A stretch of 64,000 bases of DNA, from assembly GCF_003731765.1 (NCBI RefSeq), contig NZ_MOAL01000001.1:62001-126000 (forward strand), read 5' to 3'. Below the pieces are notes generated by a model. The model was not told the DNA's origin. It did no database searches and saw only the letters and a list, made by a program, of their open reading frames with translations. Of the stretch, positions 9,452-18,865 are shown piece by piece (position 1 is the first letter of the stretch; every line of letters begins with the position of its first letter). The position numbers were made by a program, and so were the translations under genes. Source of the DNA: Pseudomonas chlororaphis. Lineage in GTDB: Bacteria; Pseudomonadota; Gammaproteobacteria; Pseudomonadales; Pseudomonadaceae.

Positions 9452-11249
9452 CCTCTTCAGCGCCGACAAGGCCGTGGCCGCCGGTATCGACTTCGCCGAG
9501 CTGCGCGTCGGCGCCCAGGGCTTGTTCTGGAATGAATACCGCCCCGCCGACGCCGCCTGCCGCATCTGGCATTGGCACGCACAACAGGCCCGTTGCCTGA
9601 CGCCCCAAGGCTTCAGTGTGCGCAGCCGGGTCTACGAATACGGTGGTGGTGCCTTCTGCCTCAGCGACGAGGGCCTGGTGTTCGTCAACGAGGCAGACCA
9701 GCAGCTGTACCGCCAGTCCCTGCAAGGCGAAACACCCAGCGCCCTGACCCACGGCGAGTGCCGCTACGGCGATCTGCAATACGCCAATGGCCAGGTACTG
9801 GCCGTGGAAGAGCACCTCGATCGGCACCGGCTGGTGAGCATTGCCCTACAGGACGGCGAACGCACGGTGCTGGCCGAAGGCGCGGACTTCTATGCCGCAC
9901 CCACCTTGAGCAGCGACGGCCAGCGCCTGGCGTGGATCGAGTGGGACCGCCCCCATCAACCCTGGACAGCCACGCGGCTGATGATGGCCGACTCCTTGGC
10001 CCCCGGCCGCTGGAGCCCCCCTCGTTGCGTGGCCGGCGATGCGTTCGAAGAGTCATTGCAGCAACCGCGCTTTGACCCGCAGGGGCGCCTGTACTGCCTG
10101 ACCGATCGCGGTGGCTTCTGGCAGCCTTGGGCTGAGTCCCCGGCGGGCTTGCAAGCGTTGCCCTGCGCGCCTGCCGACCATGCCCCGGCACCTTGGCAAT
10201 TGGGCGGTGGCACCTGGCTGCCTCTGGGCGGTCAGGCCTGGCTCGGGACCTGGACTGAAGACGGTTTCGGGCGCCTGGGCTGGCACCTTGAGGACGGTTC
10301 CAGCGCCACCTGCGGCGAGGAGTACAGCCGCTTCCGTAACCTGGCCGTGGATGAGCAACACCTGTATTGCATTGCCGCGTCGCCGGTCAGCCCATCTGCG
10401 GTGATCGCCATTGCCCGTGACACTCACCAGGTACACATCCTTGCAGGCGGCGTGGCCCCCCTGCCCGCCGCACAGATCAGTCGCCCGCAAACCCTGCGTT
10501 ACCCCTCAGGCCCCGAGGAGGCCCACGGCTTCTTCTACCCGGCCATGGGCCAGGCCAGCAAACCGCCGCTGGTGGTGTTTATCCACGGCGGCCCGACATC
10601 GGCCTGCTACCCGATCCTCGACCCCAGGATTCAATACTGGACCCAGCGCGGTTTTGCCGTCGCCGACCTCAACTATCGCGGCAGCACCGGCTATGGGCGC
10701 GCCTATCGGCAAGCCCTGCACCTGGCCTGGGGCGAAGCGGATGTGCAAGACGCCTGTGCGGTGGTCGAGTACCTGGCCCGCCAGGGCCTGGTGGACGGCG
10801 AGCGGGCATTTATTCGCGGCGGCAGCGCCGGCGGCTACACCACGCTCTGCGCGCTGGCCTTCGCCAAGGTGTTCCGCGCCGGCGCCAGCCTGTACGGGGT
10901 CAGCGATCCCGAGGCACTGGGCCGGGCCACCCATAAGTTTGAAGGCGATTACCTGGACTGGTTGATTGGCGACCCCGAGCGGGATGCCGAACGCTACCGG
11001 GCGCGCACGCCGTTGCTGCATGCGGGGAATATCCAAGTGCCGGTGATTTTCTTCCAGGGCGAACTCGACGCAGTGGTCGTGCCCCAGCAAACCCGCGACA
11101 TGCTCAAGGCCCTGCAAGACCGAGGCATTGCCGCGCAAGCTCATTACTACCCCGATGAACGCCATGGCTTTCGCAAAGCCCACAACCAGGCACACGCCTT
11201 GGAGCAGGAGTGGCGCTTCTATCAACAGGTGATGACATCGGGGGACTGA
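9417..11249 (+). CDS. pqqM: S9 (prolyl oligopeptidase) family peptidase of the pqq cluster
   Basis: This 610-residue protein has an N-terminal beta-propeller-like half and a C-terminal alpha/beta-hydrolase. The catalytic Ser is in [16 protein letters not shown], the Asp in [11 protein letters not shown] and the His in [11 protein letters not shown], the DPP-IV/acylaminoacyl peptidase order. It overlaps pqqE by 35 bases, so it belongs to the pqq operon. A prolyl-oligopeptidase-like gene called pqqM occupies this place in fluorescent pseudomonads, and I use that name on position. It may help degrade PqqA or its processing fragments. Its exact role in PQQ formation is not shown by the sequence. 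Confidence 0.82.
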   Translation: MNETPASSPKADLFSADKAVAAGIDFAELRVGAQGLFWNEYRPADAACRIWHWHAQQARCLTPQGFSVRSRVYEYGGGAFCLSDEGLVFVNEADQQLYRQSLQGETPSALTHGECRYGDLQYANGQVLAVEEHLDRHRLVSIALQDGERTVLAEGADFYAAPTLSSDGQRLAWIEWDRPHQPWTATRLMMADSLAPGRWSPPRCVAGDAFEESLQQPRFDPQGRLYCLTDRGGFWQPWAESPAGLQALPCAPADHAPAPWQLGGGTWLPLGGQAWLGTWTEDGFGRLGWHLEDGSSATCGEEYSRFRNLAVDEQHLYCIAASPVSPSAVIAIARDTHQVHILAGGVAPLPAAQISRPQTLRYPSGPEEAHGFFYPAMGQASKPPLVVFIHGGPTSACYPILDPRIQYWTQRGFAVADLNYRGSTGYGRAYRQALHLAWGEADVQDACAVVEYLARQGLVDGERAFIRGGSAGGYTTLCALAFAKVFRAGASLYGVSDPEALGRATHKFEGDYLDWLIGDPERDAERYRARTPLLHAGNIQVPVIFFQGELDAVVVPQQTRDMLKALQDRGIAAQAHYYPDERHGFRKAHNQAHALEQEWRFYQQVMTSGD

Positions 11250-11270
11250 AGGGGAGATTGAAAAGGCTGT

Positions 11271-11301
11271 TGCTCAAGGGCCATGCCAGCGCCCTTGAGC
11301 A
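11271..11301. terminator. Strong hairpin after the pqq operon
   Basis: TGCTCAAGGGC and GCCCTTGAGCA form a perfect 11-base-pair stem with a nine-base loop, 22 bases after the S9 peptidase stop and 40 bases before the converging small gene's stop. No long T run follows on either strand, so it is a terminator-like or mRNA-stabilising hairpin rather than a textbook terminator. Confidence 0.55.
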
Positions 11302-11340
11302 CCTGCCCACGCAATAAAAGCGCAGGCAGGCTCGTCATTG

Positions 11341-11499
11341 TCAGCGTTTGGCGATGATGTAGACCGCGTGCACAATGCCGGGGATGTAGCCGCACAGGGT
11401 CAGCAGGATGTTCAGCCAGAACGCGCCGCCGAAACCCACTTGCAGGAACACACCCAGGGGTGGCAACAAAATAGCGAAGATGATGCGAATCAAGTCCAT
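11341..11499 (-). CDS. YqaE/Pmp3 family small membrane protein
   Basis: The 52-residue product begins MDLIRIIFAILLPPLGVFLQ and ends with HAVYIIAKR. Two hydrophobic helices are separated by a short G-rich loop (VGFGGAFWLN), with the family's ILLPPLGV and LTLCGYIPGIVHAVYII motifs. Proteins of the UPF0057/Pmp3 family sit in the inner membrane; yeast Pmp3 affects membrane potential and salt tolerance, and bacterial members are mostly stress-induced. GGAG lies about seven bases before the ATG. It stands alone, converging on the pqq operon. Confidence 0.9.
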   Translation of the reverse strand: MDLIRIIFAILLPPLGVFLQVGFGGAFWLNILLTLCGYIPGIVHAVYIIAKR

Positions 11500-11663
11500 G
11501 GGGCAGCTCCAGATAAAAGAGGGCTCTCATAAGCCTCACTCCTAATCGACCGGCGGCGTGCGCCAGGGTTCACTCGACTTTTGCGCGCCATTGTTGACCT
11601 GATATGTCCTTGGGCTGCGGTTCAGGAAACATCGCGCTGCGCCAGAATCAGCGGACAAAAAAA

Positions 11664-11693
11664 CGCCCCGTGCGAAAAATCGGACACGGGGCG
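11664..11693 (-). terminator. Intrinsic terminator of the aminotransferase operon
   Basis: On the minus strand CGCCCCGTG pairs with CACGGGGCG (nine base pairs, 12-base loop) and is followed by GTTTTTTTG. It lies about 66 bases after the stop of the minus-strand aminotransferase gene. The remaining gap to the Pmp3-like gene (about 11500-11663) shows nothing else I can name. Confidence 0.85.
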
Positions 11694-11759
11694 ATGCGTT
11701 ATACCGCGAGACGGTTCTTGTGTTCAGTCGAGGTCAATCAAGACGGCAATCGGGCCTCA

Positions 11760-13043
11760 TCAGACCGCCAGCCCTTTACGGCACTGCAACTGCGCCGTGC
11801 GTACTCGGGAAAATGCCCGGGCCAGGCGCAGCAGCATTTCGTCGATATTGGCTTTGCTGACGGTCAAGGCAGGGGTCAGGCGCAGGCAATTGGCTTGCGG
11901 CGCATTGAGCAGCAGACCCTCAGAGCGAGCAGCGTTGACTACGGCTTGGGCGGAGTCGTCGGCTAGGGTCAGGCCCCACAACAGCCCTTGCCCGCGCACT
12001 TCGCCGTGGGCATAGCGCTGAGCGAGGCGCGCCAGCCCTGCGCCCAGGTGCTGCCCGGCCGCGCGCACCTGTTCCAGAAAGCCGTGCTCCTGGACCGCGT
12101 TGAGCACTGCCAGCCCAGCCGAAGTCATCAAGGCATTGCCGTGATGCGTGCCATCCAGTTCACCGACGTCGAAACAGCAGGCCGTGCCCCGGGCCAGCAA
12201 GGCCGCCAGCGGCACACCGCCACCCAGGCCCTTGCCCAGGATGACGATATCGCCACGAATACCGTACGACTGCTCCGCAAGCAGGTGAGCACAACGCCCA
12301 ATACCGGTCTGGACCTCGTCGAGGATCAGCAAGATGCCCAACTCGCGGCACAAACGCTCGACGCCCTTGAGGTAGTGCTCGGTCGCAGGGATCACCCCGG
12401 CCTCACTCTGGATCGGCTCCAGCATGATCGCCACCGTCTGCGCATCCACCGCCGCGTGCAGGGCCGGCAAGTCGTTGAACGGCACCTGGCTGAAGCCCGG
12501 CAGCTGTGGCTCGAAACGATTGCCAAGGCTGACGCTGCCCGAGGCCGACATGGCGGCAAAACTGCGCCCGTGGCAACTGTTGCTGGCGGTGATAATTCCA
12601 GAGGCCCCGCCCCGGTGGCATTGCCCCCATTTGCGCGCCAGCTTGACCGCCGCTTCGCAGGCTTCACTGCCACTGCCGAGCAGGTACGCCTGGTCACTGC
12701 CGGTGGCCTTGCACAGCCCTTCCGCCAGTTTGAGCATGCCGCGGTTGTAAAAGGCCGAACCGGGGTTGATCAGGGATTGAGCCTGCGCCGTCAGCGCCTG
12801 GACCAGCACCGAAGGGCTGTGGCCCAGGCTGTTGGCCCCGCCGCCCTGGGTGAAGTCGAGGTAAGCGCGGTCGTCCTGGTCCCACAGCCAGGAGCCCTGG
12901 CCTCGGACGAACAGTGGAAGGGGGCGCTGCACACTGGGCATCAGGCACTCATTGGAAAAGTCATCGCCCAACGACGACGGATAGGGCTCGACAGCCAGGT
13001 CGTCAAGGCTAGGCGGGGTACGCCGCAGACTGAACAGATTCAT
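11760..13043 (-). CDS. Class III PLP-dependent aminotransferase (acetylornithine/GABA type)
   Basis: This 427-residue class III aminotransferase has the G-S-G-S-E-A substrate/PLP segment (YLLGSGSEACEAAVKLARKW), the LLILDEVQTGIGR motif with the PLP-ring Asp, and the Schiff-base lysine in VILGKGLGGGVPLAA. The start MNLFSLRRTPPS at 13043 overlaps the stop of the upstream MOSC gene (ATGA). A longer in-frame form runs into that gene and is rejected. Genes of this type next to pqq clusters in P. fluorescens B16 have been reported among extra pqq genes (pqqH-pqqK). I cannot confirm that this is the same gene. The substrate is unknown. Confidence 0.83.
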   Translation of the reverse strand: MNLFSLRRTPPSLDDLAVEPYPSSLGDDFSNECLMPSVQRPLPLFVRGQGSWLWDQDDRAYLDFTQGGGANSLGHSPSVLVQALTAQAQSLINPGSAFYNRGMLKLAEGLCKATGSDQAYLLGSGSEACEAAVKLARKWGQCHRGGASGIITASNSCHGRSFAAMSASGSVSLGNRFEPQLPGFSQVPFNDLPALHAAVDAQTVAIMLEPIQSEAGVIPATEHYLKGVERLCRELGILLILDEVQTGIGRCAHLLAEQSYGIRGDIVILGKGLGGGVPLAALLARGTACCFDVGELDGTHHGNALMTSAGLAVLNAVQEHGFLEQVRAAGQHLGAGLARLAQRYAHGEVRGQGLLWGLTLADDSAQAVVNAARSEGLLLNAPQANCLRLTPALTVSKANIDEMLLRLARAFSRVRTAQLQCRKGLAV

Positions 13044-13738
13044 GCCCGCAGTCCCTCCAGCGGCAGCCCCTGTAACCGTGACGACCAGTTTTCCACACGC
13101 CCGCTGCGCATCCGTTTGATCGCAATATCGCGCCAACGAGAGGACAGCGCCGGGCAGTCCACCAGTTTTCTCAACCCGGTCTGCTCCAATGGCTCCTGGT
13201 AAAAACAGCGCAAGGCCCAGGCCACCGTCAGCCCGGGGTAGCTGCGTTGGATCAGCTCGAACGGCTCTTCGGCGCAGACAAACCCCGGCTTGAGTACGCG
13301 ATAAAACCAGCCGCAGCGCCCATTGTCCTGGGCTTGTTGCGGCAGGTTGGGCAGCCCCCAGTGATGACTCAGGCGATAACAGGGCGAGCGCGGCTGACTG
13401 ATCTGCAGCAAGGCGCCGCCCCAGCGAAACAGGTCGCCGAGGCACACCTGTTCTTCAGTCAATCCATGGGTGGAGAGGTTTTCGCCGAACGCCGGCGCAC
13501 GCCAGTCAATCTGCGGATAACGCTTGCGCCAATGGGCGTAGTGTTCGGCCGGGTAGTGATGCAGCGCCCGCTCGGGGCCGGTGTGAAAGCGCGGATCACC
13601 GTGCTCATCGCTGCCCAGGCCCTGTGGCCACAACCAGAGTCGATTGGCAACCCTGCGCTTATCGGTATCGCTGATCAAACCCTGCCCGAGATTTTTTGCC
13701 TTGCCTATGTAAACGCCATCCACGTAAACGGTGTTCAT
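13040..13738 (-). CDS. MOSC domain protein (YiiM-like)
   Basis: The 232-residue protein matches the YiiM type of molybdenum-cofactor sulfurase C-terminal (MOSC) proteins. Seen are DWRAPAFGENLSTHGLTEEQVCLGDLFRWG, here split as FGENLSTHGLTEEQVCLGD, and the conserved cysteine segment QISQPRSPCYRL, whose Cys in related proteins is thought to handle sulfur or Moco. A YiiM-type C-terminal helical extension follows. E. coli YiiM takes part in detoxifying N-hydroxylated base analogues with the molybdenum cofactor. It is the first gene of a two-gene operon with the aminotransferase, overlapping by four bases. Confidence 0.8.
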   Translation of the reverse strand: MNTVYVDGVYIGKAKNLGQGLISDTDKRRVANRLWLWPQGLGSDEHGDPRFHTGPERALHHYPAEHYAHWRKRYPQIDWRAPAFGENLSTHGLTEEQVCLGDLFRWGGALLQISQPRSPCYRLSHHWGLPNLPQQAQDNGRCGWFYRVLKPGFVCAEEPFELIQRSYPGLTVAWALRCFYQEPLEQTGLRKLVDCPALSSRWRDIAIKRMRSGRVENWSSRLQGLPLEGLRA

Positions 13739-13840
13739 CGCGCTCTATGGCCCTGTAAGCCCTGTGAATAGGCGCTAGACTAGGCGCGCGTGGGGCTTCG
13801 GGCCATTTCGATTTTCCAGCTTTTTTGATAAGTAGAACTT

Positions 13841-14770
13841 ATGGATTTCAAGCAACTGCGTTATTTCGTCGCGGTCTACGAAGAAGGCCATGTGGGGCGT
13901 GCTGCAGAGCGCCTGTCGATCTCCCAACCCGCGCTCTCGCAGCAAATCCGCCAGTTGGAACTGAACCTCGACGTCAGCCTGTTCGAACGCAGCAGTAAAC
14001 GCCTGCTGCCGACCCTGGCGGCGCACACCTTGTACAACCACGCACTGCCCCTGCTCGACGGCTTGCAGCAAGCCCGCGAAGCCTTGCGCAACTTCAAGGG
14101 CCAGGCCTTGCGAACCCTGGCCATCGGGGTGCTGCAGACGGTGCACACCAGCCTGGTGCCGCAAATGCTCGAGCGCGTGCGCAAGGCCCAGCCCCACCTG
14201 GTGGTTCAGATCTATGAATTGACCGGCCTGGAAATCGAACGCCGGCTGCTCAATGGCTCACTGGACATCGGTATCAGCTACTTGCCACCGCGCCAGCCGG
14301 GCTTGCACGGCGTGGCCTTGTACGAAGATGAGTTGACCCTGGTCATCCCGGCAGACCACCCGCTGCGCGAATTCAAGAAGGTTTCCATGAGCCAGGCCGC
14401 GGAGTTGCCGATGCTGCTGCTCGGCGAAGAATTCCAGGTGCGGCAGATCTGGCAGGCGCAACTGGCCAATCTGGGACGACGGCCACACGTCCAGGCCGAA
14501 CTCAACAATATGGCGGGGATTCTCGACAGCCTGCCTCACACGCACTTGGCAACAGTACTGCCCGGTCGCTCGCGACAGGAACACAGCCATCAGGCACTGC
14601 TCTGGAAACCCCTGAGTGAACCACGGGTGCCGCTGAAGGTAGGCTTGGTCTGTCGTGATGTGCAGCGTCAACAGGGAACCCTGGAGTTACTGCGTACGTT
14701 GCTGGAAGACGTGATGAACGGTCCGGAAGGACGAGGTGGCGTTGCAGGAGCCCTGGAAGGGACTCATTGA
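13841..14770 (+). CDS. LysR-family transcriptional regulator
   Basis: A classic LysR helix-turn-helix occupies residues 1-60 (MDFKQLRYFVAVYEEGHVGR, then SISQPALSQQIRQLELNLDV), followed by a periplasmic-binding-like effector domain (LTLVIPADHPLREF). The 309-residue length is typical. It is transcribed divergently from the MOSC-aminotransferase operon across a 102-base gap, the usual layout for a LysR protein controlling its neighbour. The N-terminal spelling resembles CynR/BenM-type regulators. The inducer is unknown. Confidence 0.9.
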   Translation: MDFKQLRYFVAVYEEGHVGRAAERLSISQPALSQQIRQLELNLDVSLFERSSKRLLPTLAAHTLYNHALPLLDGLQQAREALRNFKGQALRTLAIGVLQTVHTSLVPQMLERVRKAQPHLVVQIYELTGLEIERRLLNGSLDIGISYLPPRQPGLHGVALYEDELTLVIPADHPLREFKKVSMSQAAELPMLLLGEEFQVRQIWQAQLANLGRRPHVQAELNNMAGILDSLPHTHLATVLPGRSRQEHSHQALLWKPLSEPRVPLKVGLVCRDVQRQQGTLELLRTLLEDVMNGPEGRGGVAGALEGTH

Positions 14771-14800
14771 AGACCCGAAAATAAAAAACCCGGGCAAAAG

Positions 14801-14824
14801 AAAACCCCGCCGAAGCGGGGTTTT
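14801..14824. terminator. Intrinsic terminator after the LysR gene
   Basis: AAAACCCCGC and GCGGGGTTTT pair perfectly around a CGAA loop, 31 bases after the LysR stop codon. The T run follows on the plus strand, and the flanking A run makes it usable on the other strand too. Confidence 0.9.
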
Positions 14825-14969
14825 GCAGACTGTTTCCCTGACATCCATTTCACTCCGCCATCCTGGCAGAATCCTACGTGTCCCTGTTGTTACTTTTGCG
14901 CTTCCTGCGCGACGTCCATGAGCAGTAGATTATCCTTGGATCCAATTTTCTAAAAGGCGTAAACAGCAG

Positions 14970-15001
14970 CACGCAATGTAAGAGATTGCTTACATTGCGT
15001 G
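14970..15001 (-). terminator. Long hairpin after acyl-CoA dehydrogenase gene
   Basis: CACGCAATGTAAG and CTTACATTGCGTG form a perfect 13-base-pair stem with a six-base loop, just downstream of the minus-strand dehydrogenase stop at 15009. Only a short TGTTT follows on the minus strand, so termination is probable but not textbook. Confidence 0.6.
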
Positions 15002-15008
15002 CCCGCCG

Positions 15009-16787
15009 TCAGAACTGCGCAGCGTCCAGTAAAAACAGCGAATCGCTACCGGCCTTGACCGAGGCGCTCAACGAATGGATACGAGGCAGTAGGCGCGCAA
15101 AGTAGAAGCGTGCGGTGCCCAGCTTGCTGGCGTAGAAATCCTCCTGCGCCTCCTTGCCCAGGGCCGCCCGAGCCATCAGCGCCCACATGTAGGCATAAGC
15201 GGTGTAGCCAAAAGCCTGCAGGTATTCCACCGAGGCTGCGCCGATTTCGTTGGGGTTGCTTTGCGCCCGGTCGAGCAACCAGGCGGTCAACTCGTCAAGG
15301 TTGTCCAAGGCTGCGTCCAGTGGCCGGGTGAATTCGGCCAGGCCGGCATCGGCGGTGGCCGTGAAGTGGCGGATTTCATCCGCGAACACTTTGTAGAGCT
15401 CGCCCCCGCTACCGACGATCTTGCGGCCCACCAAGTCCAGCGCCTGGATGCCGTTGGTGCCTTCGTAAATCTGCGTGATCCGCACGTCGCGCACCAACTG
15501 CTCCTGGCCCCACTCACGAATGTAGCCATGGCCGCCAAACACCTGCTGGCCGTGGATCGTGGTTTCCAGGCCCAGGTCCGTGAGGAACGCCTTGGCCACC
15601 GGAGTCAGCAGTGCCACCAGACCTTCAGCGCGCTGACGCACGCTGGCGTCTTCACTGAACTTGGCGGTGTCCAGTTGCATCGCCACGTACGTGGAAAACG
15701 CACGCCCGCCTTCGTTCGCCGCCTTCATGGTCAGCAACATGCGCCGCACGTCGGGGTGCACGATGATCGGGTCCGCTACCTTGTCCTTGGCTTGCGGACC
15801 GGTGGGTGAGCGGCTTTGCAAACGGTCGCGGGCATACTCCACAGCGTTCTGGTAAGAACGCTCACCCGAGGCCAGGCCCTGAATGCCTACGCCCAGACGC
15901 TCGTAGTTCATCATGGTGAACATCGCCGCCAGCCCTTTGTTCGGCTCACCCACGATGTAACCGACGGCCTCGTCGAAGTTCATCACACAGGTCGCCGAGG
16001 CCTGGATCCCCATCTTGTGCTCGATCGAGCCGCAGCTCACCGGGTTGCGTGCACCCAGGCTGCCATCGGCATTGACCATGAACTTGGGCACCAGGAACAG
16101 CGAGATCCCCTTGGGCCCGGCTGGCGCGTCCGGCAGTTTGGCCAGCACCAGGTGAATGATGTTCTCCGTCAGGTCGTGCTCGCCGCCGGTGATGAAAATC
16201 TTCGTGCCGCTGATGGTGTAGGAACCGTCCGCCTGGGGCTCGGCCTTGGTCCGGATGATCCCCAGGTCAGTCCCTGCGTGGGGTTCGGTCAGGCACATGG
16301 AGCCCGCCCAGACTCCGGCGTACATGTTCGGCAGGTACGTCTCTTTCAGCGCATCGCTGGCATGGGCGTTGATCGACAAGCAGGCGCCAGCAGTGAGCAT
16401 CGGGTAGAGGCCGAACGACAGGCTGGCGGAGTTGACCATTTCCTCGACCTGGGCCGACACCGCCTTGGGCATGCCCATGCCGCCGTAGGCAGGATCACCG
16501 CCGACACCGACCCAGCCACCCTCAGCGTAAGTCTGGTAGGCCTGCGGGAAGCCTTCCGGCGTGGTAACCACACCGTCCTTCCAGTGGCAGCCTTCTTCAT
16601 CGGCGCTGCGGCTCAGCGGAGCCACGCTTTTGCCCATGACCTTGCCGGCTTCCTCGAGAATCGCCTCGACGGTTTCGGCATCCACGGTGTCCGCCAAAGC
16701 AGGCAATTGGGCCCAGAGTTTGGAGACCTCGAAGACCTCATTGAGGACGAAGCGCATATCGCGCAGGGGCGCTTTGTAGTCAGCCAT
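15009..16787 (-). CDS. Acyl-CoA dehydrogenase, FadE-type (about 600 residues)
   Basis: This FAD enzyme catalyses the first step of beta-oxidation, trans-2,3-dehydrogenation of acyl-CoA. N-terminal [19 protein letters not shown] is the family start. FAD/acyl-binding segments MCLTEPHAGTDLG and ITGGEHDLTENIIHLVLAKL, then VFGGHGYIREWGQEQLVRD and YEGTNGIQALDLVGRKI follow, with a C-terminal domain found in this long ACAD subclass. The start at 16787 is set by homology with the two neighbouring paralogues; a longer frame from 16832 is unsupported. By order it resembles P. aeruginosa PA0508 (FadE2, medium chain). Automatic pipelines often call this subclass DmdC-like, but chain length cannot be read from the sequence. 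Confidence 0.88.
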   Translation of the reverse strand: MADYKAPLRDMRFVLNEVFEVSKLWAQLPALADTVDAETVEAILEEAGKVMGKSVAPLSRSADEEGCHWKDGVVTTPEGFPQAYQTYAEGGWVGVGGDPAYGGMGMPKAVSAQVEEMVNSASLSFGLYPMLTAGACLSINAHASDALKETYLPNMYAGVWAGSMCLTEPHAGTDLGIIRTKAEPQADGSYTISGTKIFITGGEHDLTENIIHLVLAKLPDAPAGPKGISLFLVPKFMVNADGSLGARNPVSCGSIEHKMGIQASATCVMNFDEAVGYIVGEPNKGLAAMFTMMNYERLGVGIQGLASGERSYQNAVEYARDRLQSRSPTGPQAKDKVADPIIVHPDVRRMLLTMKAANEGGRAFSTYVAMQLDTAKFSEDASVRQRAEGLVALLTPVAKAFLTDLGLETTIHGQQVFGGHGYIREWGQEQLVRDVRITQIYEGTNGIQALDLVGRKIVGSGGELYKVFADEIRHFTATADAGLAEFTRPLDAALDNLDELTAWLLDRAQSNPNEIGAASVEYLQAFGYTAYAYMWALMARAALGKEAQEDFYASKLGTARFYFARLLPRIHSLSASVKAGSDSLFLLDAAQF

Positions 16788-16932
16788 GGCAAACCTCGAA
16801 AGATCTAAACAAGCGGTCCACAACGGACCCATTTACGAAAAGCCGAGTGTACCCGAACAACTTTTGCGACACATAGGGTCGCTTAGTGACCTTTTTGTTA
16901 TTTTTAGTCACAGAGGCCTTCGAGCAAGAAAA

Positions 16933-16953
16933 AGCCCGAATCAGATTCGGGCT
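16933..16953 (-). terminator. Intrinsic terminator between two acyl-CoA dehydrogenase genes
   Basis: AGCCCGAATC and GATTCGGGCT pair around a single-base centre. The minus-strand sequence continues into TTTTTC. It lies 26 bases after the stop of the 16979-18775 gene, which separates that gene from the one transcribed next and implies a further promoter in 16788-16932. In that gap GGTCGC-TTA-GTGACC at about 16874-16888 is a nearly perfect inverted repeat that could be an operator. Confidence 0.87.
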
Positions 16954-16978
16954 CAAGGGTTTCCAGGCCGACGCTGGA

Positions 16979-18775
16979 TCAGAGGGCAAACAACGACGCC
17001 GGGAGTTTCATCAGGCAGTCGCTACCAGCTTCGATGGCCGCCTGATGGGCGCGGGTACGGGGCAGCAAACGCTTGAAATAGAACTCGCAGGTCGCCAGCT
17101 TGCCAGCACAGTAATCGGCATCTCCCTCGCCGGCTTCCAGCTGTGCCTGGGCCTCCAGGGCCATGCGCAGCCACAGGTAGGCGAGAATGATGTAACCGCT
17201 GTACATCAGGTAATCCAGGGCCGCCGCGCCCACCTCGTCCGGGTTCTTCATGGCCGCCCTGCCAACCTGGGTGGTCAGTTCGCCCCATTGCTGGTTCAGG
17301 GTATTGAGTTGGGCCACATAGGCCTTGAGTTGCGGATGCTCATCATGGGCCACGCAGAATTTGTGGACGATCCGGGTGAAGCCCATCAGCAACTTACCCT
17401 GGCTACCCAGAACTTTACGCCCCAGCAAATCCAGGGCCTGAATACCATTGGTGCCTTCGTAGATCGGCGCAATCCGGCAGTCGCGTACCAGTTGTTCCAT
17501 GCCCCACTCACGGATGAAACCGTGGCCACCGAACACCTGCATGCCGTGGTTGGTCACTTCCAGCCCGGTCTCGGTCATGAACGCTTTGCAGATCGGGGTC
17601 AGGAACGCCAATAGATTCTCGGCCTCCTGGCGCTGGCCCGCATCCGCCGCCAAGTGAGCGCTGTCGAGCAACTGGGCGGTGAAATACGTCAGGGCGCGGT
17701 TGCCCTCGTTGAAGGCCTTCATGGTCAGCAACATGCGCCGTACATCGGGGTGCACGATAATCGGGTCCGCCACTTTATCCGGTGCCTTGGGGCCGGTCAG
17801 GGCGCGCATCTGCAGGCGATCGTTGGCGTACTGGATCGCCCCCTGGAAGCTCGCTTCCCCCAGACACAAGCCCTGCATCCCGGTGCCCAGTCGCGCGTGG
17901 TTCATCATGGTGAACATGCAGTTCAGGCCCTTGTTGGCCTCGCCAATCAGAAAGCCCGTGGCGCCATCGAAGTTCAGTACGCAAGTGGCCGAGGCCTTGA
18001 TCCCCATCTTGTGTTCGATGGAGCCGCAACTGACACCATTGCGCTCGCCCGCCTCGCCCTCGGCGTTGGGCAGGAACTTGGGCACGATAAACAGCGAGAT
18101 GCCTTTGGTCCCGGCCGGCGCATCCGGCAGCTTGGCCAGCACCAGGTGGATGATGTTTTCACTCAGGTCATGCTCACCGGCGGAGATGAAAATCTTGCTC
18201 CCGCTCACGGCATAGCTGCCGTCGGCCTGAGGCACGGCGCGGGTCTTGATAATGCCCAAGTCGGTGCCGCAATGGGCTTCGGTCAGGCACATGGTGCCGG
18301 TCCACTGGCCAGCGGTGAGCTTGGTGAGGTAGGTGTTTTTCTGCGCTTCGGTGCCGTGGGCGTGAATCGCCGACATGGCGCCGTGGGTCAGCCCCGGGTA
18401 CATGCCCCAGGACGTGTTACTGGAGCCGACCATCTCGCTGATCACCAACCCCAAGGATTGGGGCAGGCCCTGGCCGCCATAGGCGGGATCGGCCGCCAGC
18501 CCGTGCCAGCCGCCTTCAACGTACTGCGCGAACGCCTCTTTGAAACCTTTGGGCGTGGTGACTACGCCCTTGTCGAAGTGGCAGCCTTCCTCATCACCGG
18601 AACGGTTCAACGGCGCGAGAACGTTTTCACAGAACTTCGCGCCCTCCTCGAGGATTGCGCTGACCATGTCCGGGCTGGCATCGGCCGCCCCCAGGGCCGC
18701 GTAATGGCCGTGGAAGTCGAAGACGTGATCGATCAAAAAGCGCATGTCGCGCAGGGGAGCTTTGTACTCAGGCAT
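16979..18775 (-). CDS. Acyl-CoA dehydrogenase, FadE-type (second of three)
   Basis: This is a paralogue of the two flanking dehydrogenases, with the same N-terminal P-E-Y-K-A-P-L-R-D-M-R-F, the MCLTEAHCGTDLGIIKTRAV and ISAGEHDLSENIIHLVLAKL segments, VFGGHGFIREWGMEQLVRD and [18 protein letters not shown], and the long C-terminal extension. The second ATG (18775) is preferred because the GGAG lies eight bases before it and only two before the upstream ATG at 18781. By order it corresponds to P. aeruginosa PA0507, for which I recall no firm function. Acyl-chain specificity is unknown. Confidence 0.87.
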   Translation of the reverse strand: MPEYKAPLRDMRFLIDHVFDFHGHYAALGAADASPDMVSAILEEGAKFCENVLAPLNRSGDEEGCHFDKGVVTTPKGFKEAFAQYVEGGWHGLAADPAYGGQGLPQSLGLVISEMVGSSNTSWGMYPGLTHGAMSAIHAHGTEAQKNTYLTKLTAGQWTGTMCLTEAHCGTDLGIIKTRAVPQADGSYAVSGSKIFISAGEHDLSENIIHLVLAKLPDAPAGTKGISLFIVPKFLPNAEGEAGERNGVSCGSIEHKMGIKASATCVLNFDGATGFLIGEANKGLNCMFTMMNHARLGTGMQGLCLGEASFQGAIQYANDRLQMRALTGPKAPDKVADPIIVHPDVRRMLLTMKAFNEGNRALTYFTAQLLDSAHLAADAGQRQEAENLLAFLTPICKAFMTETGLEVTNHGMQVFGGHGFIREWGMEQLVRDCRIAPIYEGTNGIQALDLLGRKVLGSQGKLLMGFTRIVHKFCVAHDEHPQLKAYVAQLNTLNQQWGELTTQVGRAAMKNPDEVGAAALDYLMYSGYIILAYLWLRMALEAQAQLEAGEGDADYCAGKLATCEFYFKRLLPRTRAHQAAIEAGSDCLMKLPASLFAL

Positions 18776-18865
18776 GGTCATTTCTCCGGCAGCAGATTGA
18801 TTAACCTACTGCCCTGTCCGCTGACCTGCCAATCACTCTCCAGACGCTGAATGCGCCGTCATCAC

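Noticed and set aside
11760..13445. Aminotransferase extended upstream to 561 residues
   Set aside because: The added 134 residues are a shadow of the MOSC gene. The start at 13043 overlaps that gene's stop as ATGA and the family begins there.
13753..13840. Searched for a specific LysR T-N11-A operator between the LysR and MOSC genes
   Set aside because: Several loose matches exist in the 102-base gap and none stands out enough to report as a site.
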